Source: Pseudomonas caspiana (lineage in GTDB: Bacteria; Pseudomonadota; Gammaproteobacteria; Pseudomonadales; Pseudomonadaceae). Taken from it: a DNA stretch of 64,000 bases. The notes beneath the pieces are model-generated. The model worked only from the letters and a program-made list of their open reading frames with translations, was not told the origin of the DNA and ran no database searches. Positions 40,557 through 50,560 of this stretch are shown one piece after another (position 1 is the first letter of the stretch; every line of letters begins with the position of its first letter). The translations under genes were made by a program, and so were the position numbers. The stretch spans positions 204,674 through 268,673 of the forward strand of contig NZ_LOHF01000001.1 of assembly GCF_002158995.1 (NCBI RefSeq), written 5' to 3'.

Positions 40557-41675
40557 ATGGCTTCGGCTCTGCGCACTGTTGATGTGGCTTCCCGTCGTTC
40601 CGCAATTGTTCTGGCGCTGTGTCTACCCAGCGATGTCTTGCTGTATCTCTTGCTCCCCATGCATGTGCAGGCTTTTGGCATCACCCTCGCGCAAGCGGGT
40701 GTGTTGCTGGCGGCTAACCGGTTGGTGCGGATCTTCGGTTACAGCTATGTGGTGCGTTACTACGCACGCAAGGGGGATCGGCCTACGGTCATGCTGGCCG
40801 CCGCAACGGCTGCCATTTGTGCGTTGGGTAATGCGTTTATTTCGGGCTTTTGGTGGCTATTGATATTGCGTCTGGGGTGGGGGCTGGCTTACGCGGCCAT
40901 GAATCTTTCGACCCAAGTGTTGGCGACTTCGGATGCGGCGGGTGCCGCTCATCGTTCGGGTCGGTCCAGAGCCTTTATTGCCATAGGACCGATGATTGCA
41001 CTGCCGCTGGGCGCTTTATTAAGTATCGAAGTTGGCCCACGGCTGATATTCCTGCTGCTGGCGGTTGCTGCGGCTGTCGGTTGGTGGCTTGCCCGAAGCT
41101 TGCCCGACAGCCCGCATAGCATGCCCGCACCGACTGGTCGTCGGTTCAAGGCACCTGACAGTGTCGCTGTCTGGTCATTCATCGAAGGTGTTGCGCTGGA
41201 CGGCCTGTTTATATTCGGTCTCGCTTTGCAGGCGCAATCTGTCATGGGCGCGAATGCGGTGGTGGTGGCCGGGGTTCTTCTGGCCCTGCGCTATGTTTCC
41301 GAAATGGTTCTCAGCCCTTTGGGAGGGCGTGCTGCGGACCACTTTGGCGCGGTGCGCATGCTGGTGGTCTGCTCTGTCCTGACCTGTATTGCGCTGACCG
41401 CTTTTGGCTCGCACTGGCTGATACTGGGCGCGGGCGGCGTACTGGTGCTGCGTGCAGTGCAGCTGCCGCTGGTGGCAACGCTGGTTGCTCAGCGCAATCC
41501 CGGGCCTGATCGCGTGCAGGCATTGGCCTCCAATGCGGTCTGGCGGGATATCGGAGCGGGCATCGGGCCTTTACTGGCGGGGCTATTGTTGCCTGTGACT
41601 TCGGCGGTATGGGTGTATGCTCTGGCAGGTCTGGCGGTAGCGCTCAGTGCCGTATTCTGTGGGCTTCGCAAGTAG
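40557..41675 (+). CDS. MFS transporter
   Basis: 372 residues, about 11-12 membrane segments. TM1 starts 'SRRSAIVLALCLPSDVLLYLLLPMHVQAFGITLAQAGVLLAANRLVRIFGYSYVVRYYARKGDR', with the loop 2-3 motif shortened. 'RAFIAIGPMIALPLGALLSIEVGPRLIFLLLAVAAAVGWWLARSLP' is the end of the first half and 'ALRYVSEMVLSPLGGRAADHFGAVRML' the second-half loop motif. An exporter of unknown substrate, monocistronic. The start lacks a clear ribosome-binding site. Confidence 0.82.
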   Translation: MASALRTVDVASRRSAIVLALCLPSDVLLYLLLPMHVQAFGITLAQAGVLLAANRLVRIFGYSYVVRYYARKGDRPTVMLAAATAAICALGNAFISGFWWLLILRLGWGLAYAAMNLSTQVLATSDAAGAAHRSGRSRAFIAIGPMIALPLGALLSIEVGPRLIFLLLAVAAAVGWWLARSLPDSPHSMPAPTGRRFKAPDSVAVWSFIEGVALDGLFIFGLALQAQSVMGANAVVVAGVLLALRYVSEMVLSPLGGRAADHFGAVRMLVVCSVLTCIALTAFGSHWLILGAGGVLVLRAVQLPLVATLVAQRNPGPDRVQALASNAVWRDIGAGIGPLLAGLLLPVTSAVWVYALAGLAVALSAVFCGLRK

Positions 41676-41961
41676 AAGACGCCAGCAGACCGAGTGTTTA
41701 TAGCTGAGAAAACACACATTCAATTACACCTTACTCTTTGATTTGTCCGGCTTTCGGGAGTGTCTGGTGAAACCTTAGGGGCTATTTTGACTCCTATTGG
41801 CACGTCAACAAGATCGAAACATGTGCGCGTTAGGCTGTGAGGCGTTTCAGGGACACGCTTCGGAGTGCTCGAAAAAAGGGAGTTGTACGGGGTAGCTGAC
41901 CCAGTCAGGGAAGCATTTCACGCTACGCACCTCACTACTGCACACCTAAAATCAGAGACTC

Positions 41962-42642
41962 ATGAATATTCTCAAATCCCCCATCCTCAGCCGGTTTCAG
42001 CGCCGCTGTGCCTGGTTTTTTATTCCCGTGGCATTGGTCGCTTCCTCCATTGCACTGTTCAGCCTGGGCAAAGGCGTACATGCCGAGCCCAAGAACGGTA
42101 CCCAGACGCTGGTGTTCATGCGCCATGCGGAGAAACCCTCCATGGGGCTCGGGCAACTCAACTGCCAAGGCCTGAACCGCGCCATTGATCTCTCCGAACT
42201 GCTGCCACGACAATTCGGTAAGGCCAACTTCATCTTTGCCGCCAACCCCAGCCGTCATGTGGAAGAGGGCGAGGGTGATCTTTCCTATAGCTACCTTCGG
42301 CCATTAATGACCGTTGGCCCGAGCGCCATCAAGCTGGGTCTGCCGGTCAATATTGATTTCGGTGCCAATGACACCGGCGCGCTGGCTGATGAGTTGATGC
42401 GCGACAAGTATCACGACGCTACGATCTATACGGCCTGGTCTCACGGTTATCTGCCTGAACTGATCAACAAGGTGGCCGAAGAGGCTTCCGGAAAGAAAAT
42501 CAAACTCCTGGATGACTGGACTGGTGATGATTTCGATTCAGTGCTGGTACTGACCCTCAGGTGGGTCAATGGCAAAGCCACGCTGGAATACGAGAACTAC
42601 AAGCAGGGGCTTAACGACGGTGCTGAGGGTTGTCCGAGCTGA
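41962..42642 (+). CDS. Histidine phosphatase family protein, membrane-anchored or secreted
   Basis: 226 residues. A basic N terminus (RFQRR) and one hydrophobic segment (~18-36), ending 'GVHA', form a signal peptide or anchor. The catalytic motif reads MRHAEKP with Arg54-His55, the RHG family nucleophile with Ala in place of Gly, followed by 'GQLNCQGLNRAIDLSELL' and 'ANPSRHVEEGEGDLSYSYLRPLMT'. The later 'TAWSHGYLPELINKV' holds the second catalytic His. Periplasmic phosphomonoesterase activity is plausible. It precedes the lexA2 operon by 66 bp but is not obviously part of it. Confidence 0.82.
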   Translation: MNILKSPILSRFQRRCAWFFIPVALVASSIALFSLGKGVHAEPKNGTQTLVFMRHAEKPSMGLGQLNCQGLNRAIDLSELLPRQFGKANFIFAANPSRHVEEGEGDLSYSYLRPLMTVGPSAIKLGLPVNIDFGANDTGALADELMRDKYHDATIYTAWSHGYLPELINKVAEEASGKKIKLLDDWTGDDFDSVLVLTLRWVNGKATLEYENYKQGLNDGAEGCPS

Positions 42643-42698
42643 TTTTTTGAGTACCGCATGACGCGGCGACCAAATGCTCTAGTCACCGATAACGCAAT

Positions 42699-42716
42699 GG
42701 AGTACAAATGTGCTCC
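42699..42716. promoter_or_regulatory. LexA2 operator overlapping the lexA2 start
   Basis: GGAGTACAAATGTGCTCC contains GTAC-N4-GTGC, the motif published for the second LexA of Pseudomonas putida. It spans the Shine-Dalgarno GGAG and the ATG at 42708, ending one base before the alternative ATG at 42717. Confidence 0.85.
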
Positions 42717-43325
42717 ATGAGCACATTATCTCCCAAACGTAGCGCCATCCTGACCTTCATCCGCGATCGTATCGCGCAGCAGGGTCAATCCCCGAGCCTG
42801 GCCGAAATCTCCGAAGCCTTTGGCTTTGCTTCGCGCAGTGTGGCCCGCAAACACATTATTGCCCTCACCGAAGCAGGGCTGATCGAGGTCATGCCCAATC
42901 AGGCGCGAGGTATTCGTCTGGTGCAGTCCACGCCACGTCCCGAACTGCTGGAGATTCCGGTTATGGGTCGTGTGGCTGCGGGTAGTCCGATCGGGCCGGA
43001 TGTGGACTATCACGACACCTTGCTGCTGGACCGCAGTACCTTTTCCCGCGTGCCTGATTACCTGTTGCGGGTTCAGGGGGACTCGATGATCGAGGATGGC
43101 ATCCTTGACGGTGATCTGGTGGGCGTGCACCGCAGCAGCGATGCTCATGACGGGCAAATCGTGGTAGCACGGCTCGACGGTGAAGTGACCATCAAGCGCC
43201 TGCAAAAGGGCAGCGATACCTTTGTCCTGCTGCCGCGCAACCCGGCGTATGCCCCCATCGTTGTAGAGCCGGATCAGGATTTCGCCATTGAAGGCGTGTT
43301 CTGCGGTCTGGTGAGGCGTGCATGA
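42708..43325 (+). CDS. lexA2: LexA2, SOS-type repressor of the imu mutagenesis cassette
   Basis: 205 residues (202 if started at ATG 42717). N-terminal winged helix 'LSPKRSAILTFIRDRIAQQGQSPSLAEISEAFGFASRSVARKHIIALTEAGLIE' is the LexA DNA-binding domain. The C-terminal S24 domain has the Ala91-Gly92 cleavage site ('VMGRVAAGSPIG'), Ser126 ('VQGDSMIEDG') and Lys163 ('VTIKRL'). It represses its own operon until RecA-ssDNA stimulates self-cleavage after DNA damage. GGAG at 5 bp favours ATG 42708. It overlaps imuA by 4 nt (ATGA), so translation is coupled. Confidence 0.93.
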   Translation: MCSMSTLSPKRSAILTFIRDRIAQQGQSPSLAEISEAFGFASRSVARKHIIALTEAGLIEVMPNQARGIRLVQSTPRPELLEIPVMGRVAAGSPIGPDVDYHDTLLLDRSTFSRVPDYLLRVQGDSMIEDGILDGDLVGVHRSSDAHDGQIVVARLDGEVTIKRLQKGSDTFVLLPRNPAYAPIVVEPDQDFAIEGVFCGLVRRA

Positions 43326-43942
43326 TGGGCGCCGTGGTCAGTCTCGATGCGCTGCTGGACGAGCGCCGGGTCTGGAAAGGCAGACAGCACACCGCGCCTG
43401 TCGGCTTGCAGCCCACGGGCCATTCAGCGCTGGACAAGGTGTTGCCAGCGGGAGGCTGGCCCGCCTCGGCACTCAGTGAAATCCTTATTGCAGCTGATGG
43501 TAGCGGCGAATTGCGCCTGCTCTGGCCAACATTCGCCCGGTTGACCGACAGCGGCGAGCGTATCGTGCTCGTGGCTCCTCCTTATATTCCATACCCCCAG
43601 GCCTGGCTGGCGGCCGGAATAGACATGCGTCAGGTCAGCGTGATTCAGGCCAGCGAGCGTGATGCGCTCTGGGCGGCTGAACAATGTCTGCGTTCCGGCA
43701 GTTGCGGTGCGGTTCTGTGCTGGCCGCGCCACGTAGATGATCGCGCATTGCGGCGCTTGCAGGTGGCCGCTGAAACGGGACAGACGCTGGCATTCGCCTG
43801 TCGGCCAATGACGGCGGTGCACAACCCGTCCCCCGCAGCGTTACGTATCGCTATCGATACCAGGCCTGGCCAGTTACGCGTGCTCAAGTGCCGTGGCGGT
43901 CTGGCACCCGTTTCACCCATTCCGTTTTCCACTGACGCCTGA
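43322..43942 (+). CDS. imuA: ImuA (SulA2), translesion-synthesis accessory protein
   Basis: 206 residues. 'GLQPTGHSALDKVLPAGGWPASALSEILIAADGSGELRLLWPTFARLT' is the ImuA pattern, a RecA-like fold with a degenerate Walker A (DGSGE instead of GKT), and 'RDALWAAEQCLRSGSCGAVLCWPRHVDDRALRRLQVAAETG' is the conserved second block. It works with ImuB and DnaE2 in damage-induced mutagenesis and probably contacts RecA. Second gene of the operon; the ATG overlaps the lexA2 stop. Confidence 0.92.
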   Translation: MMGAVVSLDALLDERRVWKGRQHTAPVGLQPTGHSALDKVLPAGGWPASALSEILIAADGSGELRLLWPTFARLTDSGERIVLVAPPYIPYPQAWLAAGIDMRQVSVIQASERDALWAAEQCLRSGSCGAVLCWPRHVDDRALRRLQVAAETGQTLAFACRPMTAVHNPSPAALRIAIDTRPGQLRVLKCRGGLAPVSPIPFSTDA

Positions 43943-43949
43943 GGTTCCT

Positions 43950-45365
43950 ATGCTGTGGGCCTGTGTCCTGCTGCCACAAATGGCACTGGACGGCGTCATG
44001 CGCCGTCGCGCTGAACCCGACGCACCATTAGCATTGCTGAGTGGCACTGCGCAGCGGCGCATTCTGCAAGCGGTAAACCCTGCTGCCAGGGCGCTGGGCT
44101 TGCGTTCAGGTCAATCCCTGACCAGTGCGCAGGTATTGGTCAAGGAGTTTGCCACGGTCGAACATGACCCGGCCGAAACCGAGCGTTTGCACCGATTGCT
44201 CGCTGCATGGGCCTACCGCTTCAGTTCCCAGGTCAGCCTCAAGTACCCAAGGGTATTGCTGATGGAAATCGAGTCCAGCCTGGGCCTGTTTGGTCCATGG
44301 CCGGTGTTCGAAGCGCGGCTGCGTCAGGAGCTGACCGCGCTGGGTTTCAGTCATCGCATCGTCGTTGCCCCCAACCCTGTCGCAGCACGGATGCTGGCCA
44401 ACGCTCATGATGGTCTGGCCGTCACCTGCCCCCGAGAGTTGCGCCGCAAGCTGGAGCAACTGTCTGTGGATCGGGCCGGATTGAGCCGGGACACCGCTAC
44501 AGCGCTGTCCCGCATGGGCTTGCGTAACCTGCGTCAGGTTCTGGGTTTACCACGCGACACCTTGGCCCGGCGCTTTCCGGCGCAGGTGCTGCATCACCTC
44601 GATAACCTGCTGGGCGAGCGTCCGGTTGCTCTGGAATGTTATGTACCGCCGGACTATTTCGATGTACGCATCGAGCTGAATTTCGATGTCGAGTCTCATC
44701 AGGCGCTGCTCTTCCCGCTCAAACGTCTTATCGCAGATCTGGCGGCGTTTCTGGCCGGCCGCGACAGCGGTGTGCAGCGTTTTGGCCTGTATCTGGAGCA
44801 TAACGACGGGCCAGACAGCGTTGTGCCTGTCGGGTTACTCAGTGCCGAACGCGAAGCAGGCATGTTGTTTGAGCTGGCCAGAGGCCGACTTGAGCAGATT
44901 CAGGTGACATCACCCGTCAAGGCCGTGCGTTTGTTGGCGCGGGATCTGCCAGCTTTTGTTCCGGCACATCGGGAGCTATTCGACGAGCGTCCACAGCAGG
45001 CCTTGCCCTGGGAGCAACTGCGCGAACGCTTGCGGGCGCGTCTTGGTGATGATTCAGTCAACGCTTTGCAGATGCACGCTGACCATCGTCCTGAATGCGC
45101 CTGGCAGCGCGATGTGGTGGCCAAGACCCGATCCAGCGCGCCGGGTGTCCCAAGGCCTGGCTGGTTATTACCAGAGCCACAGCCTGTTCAGGGCGTAGGC
45201 ACACGGATTCTTGCCGGGCCCGAACGGATTGAGTCGGGGTGGTGGGACGGTGGCGATGTTCGTCGCGATTATTACTTGATCGAGACCCGAACCGGGCAGC
45301 GTGGCTGGGCTTATCGCCCCGTGGGTGAGCAAGGTGAGCTATTGCTCCATGGCTGGTTTGCATGA
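43950..45365 (+). CDS. imuB: ImuB, Y-family polymerase-like protein
   Basis: 471 residues from ATG 43950. Y-family polymerase fold: palm/finger region, helix-hairpin-helix-like thumb ('[43 protein letters not shown]') and little-finger domain. The first catalytic motif reads '[15 protein letters not shown]' instead of DxDxFFA, as expected for ImuB, which is catalytically inactive and recruits DnaE2 to the beta clamp. It begins 7 bp after imuA and overlaps dnaE2 by 4 nt (ATGA). Induced through LexA2. Confidence 0.92.
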   Translation: MLWACVLLPQMALDGVMRRRAEPDAPLALLSGTAQRRILQAVNPAARALGLRSGQSLTSAQVLVKEFATVEHDPAETERLHRLLAAWAYRFSSQVSLKYPRVLLMEIESSLGLFGPWPVFEARLRQELTALGFSHRIVVAPNPVAARMLANAHDGLAVTCPRELRRKLEQLSVDRAGLSRDTATALSRMGLRNLRQVLGLPRDTLARRFPAQVLHHLDNLLGERPVALECYVPPDYFDVRIELNFDVESHQALLFPLKRLIADLAAFLAGRDSGVQRFGLYLEHNDGPDSVVPVGLLSAEREAGMLFELARGRLEQIQVTSPVKAVRLLARDLPAFVPAHRELFDERPQQALPWEQLRERLRARLGDDSVNALQMHADHRPECAWQRDVVAKTRSSAPGVPRPGWLLPEPQPVQGVGTRILAGPERIESGWWDGGDVRRDYYLIETRTGQRGWAYRPVGEQGELLLHGWFA

Positions 45366-48300
45366 GCGATCACTATGCCGAATTGCACTGCCTGTCGAAC
45401 TTCAGCTTTCAGCGTGGCGCATCCAGTGCCCTTGAGCTGTTCGAGCGTGCCAAAGCCCACGGTTATTCCGCGCTGGCGATCACTGACGAATGCACCCTGG
45501 CGGGAATCGTCCGCGCCTGGCAAGCCGCTAAAAAAACCGAACTGGCATTGATCGTCGGCAGCGAAATACAGATCGCTGACGGCCCCAAGGTAGTTCTGCT
45601 GGTAGAGAATTTGCAGGGCTATCAGGTGCTGTGCCAATTGATCACCGTGGCCCGGCGTAGAGCCAAAAAGGGTCAGTATCAACTCTTTCGTAGCGATTTG
45701 AGCCTGCCGTTACCGGGATTGATAACGTTGTGGATCCCGGACACTGACCTGCCTGGCAGTGTCCTGCTAGAGCAGGGCCGATGGCTTGCGGCCCATTTTG
45801 TCGAGGCGTTGTGGCTGGCTGTCGAGCTGCATTGCGGCCCCGATGATCAGCAGCGCCTGGATAAACTTCTGGAGCTGGCAAACACCCTGCACATTCCCGC
45901 CGTAGCCAGCGGCGACGTCCACATGCATGCCCGCGGACGGCGAGCCTTGCAGGACACCATGACCGCCATTCGCCAGCACATAACAGTCGCCGAAGCAGGT
46001 CATCACCTGTTTCCCAATGGCGAGCGGCATTTGCGCTCGCCCAGTGCATTGGCTGCGCTGTACCCCAAAGCATTGCTGGCTGAAACCGGACGGATTGCCG
46101 GTCGCTGCAGTTTTGACCTGAGCCAGTTGCGCTATGAATATCCCCACGAGCTTGTGCCGCCAGCGCATACGTCCACTTCGTGGTTACGAGAAAAAACCGA
46201 AGAAGGTGCGCGCAGGCGTTGGCCACTCGGACCTGCGCCAGAGACAAGGGCACAGATCGAAAAGGAACTGTGCCTGATCAGCGAAATGAAATTCGACAGC
46301 TATTTCCTGACGGTCCATGACATCGTCACATTTGCTCGCAGCCGCGACATCCTTTGTCAGGGGCGTGGCTCGGCGGCCAACTCGGTGGTGTGCTTTGCGC
46401 TGGGCATCACTGAACTGAACCCGGAAAAAAGCAACCTGCTGTTCGAGCGCTTCATCTCGAAGGAGCGTAACGAACCGCCGGATATTGACGTGGACTTCGA
46501 ACACGAGCGCCGCGAGGAGGTTTTGCAGTATGTGTTTCAACGCTATGGTCGGGGCAGGGCCGCGCTGACGGCTGTAGCGAGCACTTATCACGGCACAGGC
46601 GCGGTGCGCGATGTCGCCAGAGTACTGGGCCTGCCACCTGATCAGATCAATGCCCTGGCCGATTGCTTCAGCAGTTGGAGTGATGAGTTGCCGTCGGCGG
46701 AGCGCCTGCGTGAAAGCGGTTTCGATCCGCAAACGCCGATTCTTCATCGGGTGCTGACACTGACCCGAGAGCTGATCGGCTTTCCCCGGCACCTGTCACA
46801 GCACCCCGGCGGCTTTGTGATCTCCGAGCATCCGCTCAACACGCTGGTGCCGGTTGAAAACGCGGCCATGGCTGATCGAACCATCATTCAGTGGGACAAG
46901 GACGATCTGGACGCCGTTGGTTTGCTCAAAGTCGATATTCTGGCGCTGGGCATGCTCAGCGCGTTACGTCGGACTTTCGATCTGGTCAGCCGCTACCGCG
47001 GAGATAAATGGACTCTGGCCACACTGCCAGCTGATGATCCGGCCACTTACGAAATGATTGGTCGTGCCGACACCATCGGGGTTTTTCAGATTGAATCCCG
47101 GGCGCAGATGGCCATGCTGCCGCGCATGAAACCCAAAGAGTTTTACGATCTGGTGATCGAAGTCGCCATTGTTCGTCCGGGGCCGATTCAGGGCGATATG
47201 GTTCATCCTTATCTGCGCAGGCGTAATGGCGAAGAGGAAGTGACCTATCCGCCCAGGCTGGAGAAAGTATTCAAACGTACCCTGGGCGTACCTTTGTTTC
47301 AGGAGCAGGTCATGGAGGTGGCAATCATTGCCGCCGACTACTCACCGGGAGAAGCGGACGAGTTGCGTCGCTCCATGGCCGCCTGGAAGCGTCATGGAGG
47401 GCTGGAGCCACACCGCATACGTCTCGCCGAGCGCATGAGCGCCAATGGTTACGAGCCTGCCTTCATTCAGCGCATCTTTGAGCAGATCAAGGGCTTTGGC
47501 AGCTACGGGTTTCCGGAGTCTCATGCGGCCAGTTTCGCCTTGTTGACTTACGCCAGTTGCTGGCTCAAATGCCATGAGCCAGCGGCGTTTGCCTGCGCAT
47601 TGATCAACAGTTGGCCCATGGGCTTCTACAGCCCGGATCAAATCCTGCAGGACGGCCGTCGCCACCACATCGAAATCCGCCCCGTAGATGTGCGTTATAG
47701 CGATTGGGATTGCTCCCTTGAGCCTGTCGAGCACACCGATCGTAATCGCTCACTGGCGTTGCGGATGGGACTGCGCATGGTTCGGGGATTTCGTGAAGAC
47801 GATGGTCGACGTATCGAAATGGCGCGCGCCCGCAGTGCGTTGCGCGATGCCAGCGATTTGAGCCAGCGCGCCGGTCTGGACGGACGAGCGTTAGAGCAAC
47901 TGGCTGATTCAGGAGCGCTGCGCGGCCTGATTGGACATCGGCATCGGGCCCGCTGGGAGGTGGCCGGTGTTGAGGCGCAGCGGCCATTGTTTGGACCTGA
48001 GCACGCGACTGAGGAAACTCAAGTGGCACTGCCGTTGCCGACGGTGGCGCAAGACTTGATGGCTGATTACGCCATGACCGGTACTACGCTAGGGCCGCAC
48101 CCGTTGGCGATGTTACGGCGACAACTGGCTGCCAAACGGTTTCGCAGTTCAAAAGACTTGCTCGAACTTGAGCATGGCCGGACCCTTAGTGTGGCTGGGC
48201 TGGTGGTCGGTCGTCAGCGTCCAGGTACAGCCAGCGGCGTTACTTTCGTAACACTTGAGGACGAGTTCGGGATGGTCAACGTGGTGGTCTGGCGTGATCT

Positions 48301-48460
48301 TGCCGAGCGTCAGCGCAAAGTCCTGGTGGGATCACAACTGCTTCAGGTGTTTGGTCGTCTGGAATCACAAGGGGGCGTGCGTCATTTGATTGCTCAACGC
48401 ATGTATGACCTGACACCTTTGTTGACCGGGCTGGATGTACGTAGTCGGGATTTTAGATAA
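45362..48460 (+). CDS. dnaE2: Error-prone DNA polymerase DnaE2 (ImuC)
   Basis: 1032 residues, the usual DnaE2 size and shorter than DnaE1 (~1170). PHP domain at the N terminus ('[39 protein letters not shown]'), then polymerase III alpha palm with catalytic Asp374 and Asp376 ('[16 protein letters not shown]'), '[11 protein letters not shown]', '[17 protein letters not shown]', '[11 protein letters not shown]' and '[27 protein letters not shown]', and a C-terminal OB domain ('[36 protein letters not shown]'). It performs mutagenic translesion synthesis under SOS, with ImuA and ImuB. Last gene of the LexA2 operon. Confidence 0.95.
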   Translation: MSDHYAELHCLSNFSFQRGASSALELFERAKAHGYSALAITDECTLAGIVRAWQAAKKTELALIVGSEIQIADGPKVVLLVENLQGYQVLCQLITVARRRAKKGQYQLFRSDLSLPLPGLITLWIPDTDLPGSVLLEQGRWLAAHFVEALWLAVELHCGPDDQQRLDKLLELANTLHIPAVASGDVHMHARGRRALQDTMTAIRQHITVAEAGHHLFPNGERHLRSPSALAALYPKALLAETGRIAGRCSFDLSQLRYEYPHELVPPAHTSTSWLREKTEEGARRRWPLGPAPETRAQIEKELCLISEMKFDSYFLTVHDIVTFARSRDILCQGRGSAANSVVCFALGITELNPEKSNLLFERFISKERNEPPDIDVDFEHERREEVLQYVFQRYGRGRAALTAVASTYHGTGAVRDVARVLGLPPDQINALADCFSSWSDELPSAERLRESGFDPQTPILHRVLTLTRELIGFPRHLSQHPGGFVISEHPLNTLVPVENAAMADRTIIQWDKDDLDAVGLLKVDILALGMLSALRRTFDLVSRYRGDKWTLATLPADDPATYEMIGRADTIGVFQIESRAQMAMLPRMKPKEFYDLVIEVAIVRPGPIQGDMVHPYLRRRNGEEEVTYPPRLEKVFKRTLGVPLFQEQVMEVAIIAADYSPGEADELRRSMAAWKRHGGLEPHRIRLAERMSANGYEPAFIQRIFEQIKGFGSYGFPESHAASFALLTYASCWLKCHEPAAFACALINSWPMGFYSPDQILQDGRRHHIEIRPVDVRYSDWDCSLEPVEHTDRNRSLALRMGLRMVRGFREDDGRRIEMARARSALRDASDLSQRAGLDGRALEQLADSGALRGLIGHRHRARWEVAGVEAQRPLFGPEHATEETQVALPLPTVAQDLMADYAMTGTTLGPHPLAMLRRQLAAKRFRSSKDLLELEHGRTLSVAGLVVGRQRPGTASGVTFVTLEDEFGMVNVVVWRDLAERQRKVLVGSQLLQVFGRLESQGGVRHLIAQRMYDLTPLLTGLDVRSRDFR

Positions 48461-48474
48461 ACAATCAGATAAAC

Positions 48475-48534
48475 CATCTGCCAGCCAGTCTGCTTGTTGA
48501 ATCCAGAGCCAAAGTGCTCAGTGGCTGACAGATG
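48475..48534. repeat. Long inverted repeat after dnaE2
   Basis: CATCTGCCAGCCA (48475-48487) pairs with TGGCTGACAGATG (48522-48534), 12 of 13 positions, across a 34 nt loop, between the convergent dnaE2 and response-regulator genes. No T-run, so it is not a classical terminator. Confidence 0.5.
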
Positions 48535-48606
48535 ATTTAGCGTCGGGTAACTGCCCTTAAGGTTTCAGATCGAAAAGGCAGTTCGGGAATTCCAGGCAAC
48601 GTTTTT

Positions 48607-49044
48607 TCAGCGTATTTCGCTGGCGGGTACGCTTAACGGCGCTTTACTGGCAGTGAGGGTGTCGTTGACACCATCGAGCAACTGAGAAATGGTCCAGGGT
48701 TTAGCAATAAACAAAACATCGGTAGGCAACTGGTCGCTACCGGGTGTTCCATGACCTGACATGACCACAATGGGAATAGCCCATTTGGTTGCAACCAGAT
48801 TGGCCAATGCGATGCCATCCATGCTGCCGGGCATGCGTACGTCAGTCAGCAGCAGCGAAACATCACCCGCATGCTGTTCCAGGTACTCAACTGCCTGATC
48901 GGCATTTTCCACAGACTCAGTCCTGAAGCCGCCCTCGAACTCCAGAATTTCCTGCACAAAGTCCCGGATCATCGGTTCGTCTTCGACGATCAAGATCAGA
49001 TCCTGGTTTTGCGAGGACTCCCCGTACTGCGGTGATTGAGTCAT
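48607..49044 (-). CDS. Stand-alone response regulator receiver protein
   Basis: 145 residues from ATG 49044 (AGGAAAGGAAAA upstream). A single CheY-like receiver: acidic pair Glu21/Asp22 ('LILIVEDEPMIRDFV'), phosphoacceptor Asp68 ('LLLTDVRMPGSMDG'), Ser in 'IPIVVMSGHG' and Lys in 'VLFIAKPW'. No output domain. The 'KPWTISQLLDGV' end is typical of receivers found with hybrid histidine kinases. The partner kinase is not in the window. Probably a phosphorelay or chemotaxis-like connector. Confidence 0.88.
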   Translation of the reverse strand: MTQSPQYGESSQNQDLILIVEDEPMIRDFVQEILEFEGGFRTESVENADQAVEYLEQHAGDVSLLLTDVRMPGSMDGIALANLVATKWAIPIVVMSGHGTPGSDQLPTDVLFIAKPWTISQLLDGVNDTLTASKAPLSVPASEIR

Positions 49045-49567
49045 TTTTCCTTTCCTCAGCCTCATACATTAAAAATCGGGAAGCACTGCAACGTGGATCC
49101 ATTTTGTTGCTCCCCGATATCTGAACAAATCAAACCCGAAAAAATTCATTTTTTTATAAAAAACGACGAGTTGCAGATAATCGGCTTATTTATCCCTGCT
49201 GCAAGTACGGAAAATACCCGTTCAAACCCGACTGGCAGCGAAGTTATCACGATTGGAATGGATCATAGTCAGTTAATAAGAATGCAGCGGATCGAGCTGT
49301 GAACTGGATCTGATTCAGGCCCTGCCGGGCTTGGACGATACCGGTGGCAGGCGAGGGCGGTGAGCACGAGAGCATCAATATCTACACAGCCAAATGGCCG
49401 GCGTATACACTTGGTTGCTTTCGCATCATCCGGCACATCCAGGCAAAAAGACTTGTGTGGACTGGCTGTTGCCTTCTTCGCCAGACCGCTCACGATCTGC
49501 TTCGCAAGGGTGCCTGAAGAGACTCTGCGCAATACCTTGCGGCTGTAATCCGGAAAAACCACGTCAA
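49045..49567. other. 523 bp non-coding stretch
   Basis: No gene supported. Short frames of 60-97 codons on both strands are not recognisable. 49135-49160 is AT-rich and probably belongs to the receiver-gene promoter. The remainder shows nothing that I can assign. Confidence 0.45.
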
Positions 49568-50467
49568 ATGAGAAGTATCTGTATCGTTTTAACCGGACTG
49601 ACCCTTTCGGCGGTTCTGGCGGGGTGTATTTCGGCGCCTATCCCCCTGAGTCAGCAAACTTCGGAACGATTGGACCAGCAACCGCCTGTGCGCTTTGTTG
49701 TGACCTTTGACGATGGTCCGAGCGCTTCCAGCCTGGCCAACCCTACACTGCAAGTGCTGCATAGCCTCGCGCAGAATCCCGTGCAAAACGATATCAAAGC
49801 GATCTTCTTCGTTCAGACCGGTGTTTCGCGCGCGGGCAACAGCGATCGGGGGCGCAGGATCATGCGTCGCGAAAGCGCCGCAGGGCATATTCTGGGCTTT
49901 CACTCGGGGACCGCTGGCCATACCAACCACCGTTCGTTAAGCCCCGAAGTACTGGAGCAATCCTTACAGGAAGGTAGCGCGATCATTGCCTCAACTATGG
50001 GGAGCGCGCCAACCTTACTTCGACCGCCATTCTGGAACTACGATCAGCATACATTTGCTGCTTACCAGCGCCATGGCCTGCACGTGCTGCTGACCGATAT
50101 CAGCGCCAATGACGGCAAGATCTGGGGTTTCAATGCCAGCCCGCGCCGACGGGCTCATATGCTTAGGGAAATGTCCGAGGTGCGCGAGCGAATTGCTGCC
50201 GGCGAATTTGCGGCGGTAGATGGTGCCATCCCGGTTGTGGTGACGTTTCACGACTTGAATCGCTACACCGCGCGGCATACTCGGGAATATCTGCAGATAC
50301 TGCTGGACAGCGCCCAGGCAACCGGTCTGAAGGTCGCTCCCAAGGCGTTTTATGACGACCGCGCTGAATTACAACGCGCCGCCATGTCACGAACGGTGCC
50401 CAGCAGTGCGGTGGCCGTGCACTTGCCGGGACTGTGGGGATGGGGCTGGGACAACGACTCCAGATAA
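49568..50467 (+). CDS. Polysaccharide deacetylase (NodB-like) lipoprotein
   Basis: 299 residues from ATG 49568. Lipoprotein signal peptide with lipobox LAGC (Cys20) and Ile at +2, suggesting sorting to the outer membrane. NodB homology: motif 1 'VRFVVTFDDGPSASS' (Asp48/Asp49), motif 2 'HTNHRSLSPEVL' (metal His pair), motif 3 'RPPFWNY', then 'DISANDGKIWG' and a late 'VVVTFHDLNRYTARHTREYLQ' (motif 5-like His). Expected hydrolytic removal of N-acetyl groups from a cell-wall or exopolysaccharide sugar. Monocistronic and closed by a strong terminator. An upstream in-frame extension is unlikely. Confidence 0.87.
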   Translation: MRSICIVLTGLTLSAVLAGCISAPIPLSQQTSERLDQQPPVRFVVTFDDGPSASSLANPTLQVLHSLAQNPVQNDIKAIFFVQTGVSRAGNSDRGRRIMRRESAAGHILGFHSGTAGHTNHRSLSPEVLEQSLQEGSAIIASTMGSAPTLLRPPFWNYDQHTFAAYQRHGLHVLLTDISANDGKIWGFNASPRRRAHMLREMSEVRERIAAGEFAAVDGAIPVVVTFHDLNRYTARHTREYLQILLDSAQATGLKVAPKAFYDDRAELQRAAMSRTVPSSAVAVHLPGLWGWGWDNDSR

Positions 50468-50496
50468 ACCACGTACAGCGACAGGCAGCTTTTGAG

Positions 50497-50534
50497 AAAG
50501 CAGAAAGGCGACACCGGGTCGCCTTTCTGCTTTT
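50497..50534. terminator. Bidirectional terminator
   Basis: AAAGCAGAAAGGCGAC pairs with GTCGCCTTTCTGCTTT (16 bp perfect) and is flanked by an A- and a T-run, between the convergent deacetylase and xenA genes. Confidence 0.9.
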
Positions 50535-50560
50535 CGCTTGATAATCGGCGCAGCTAACGC

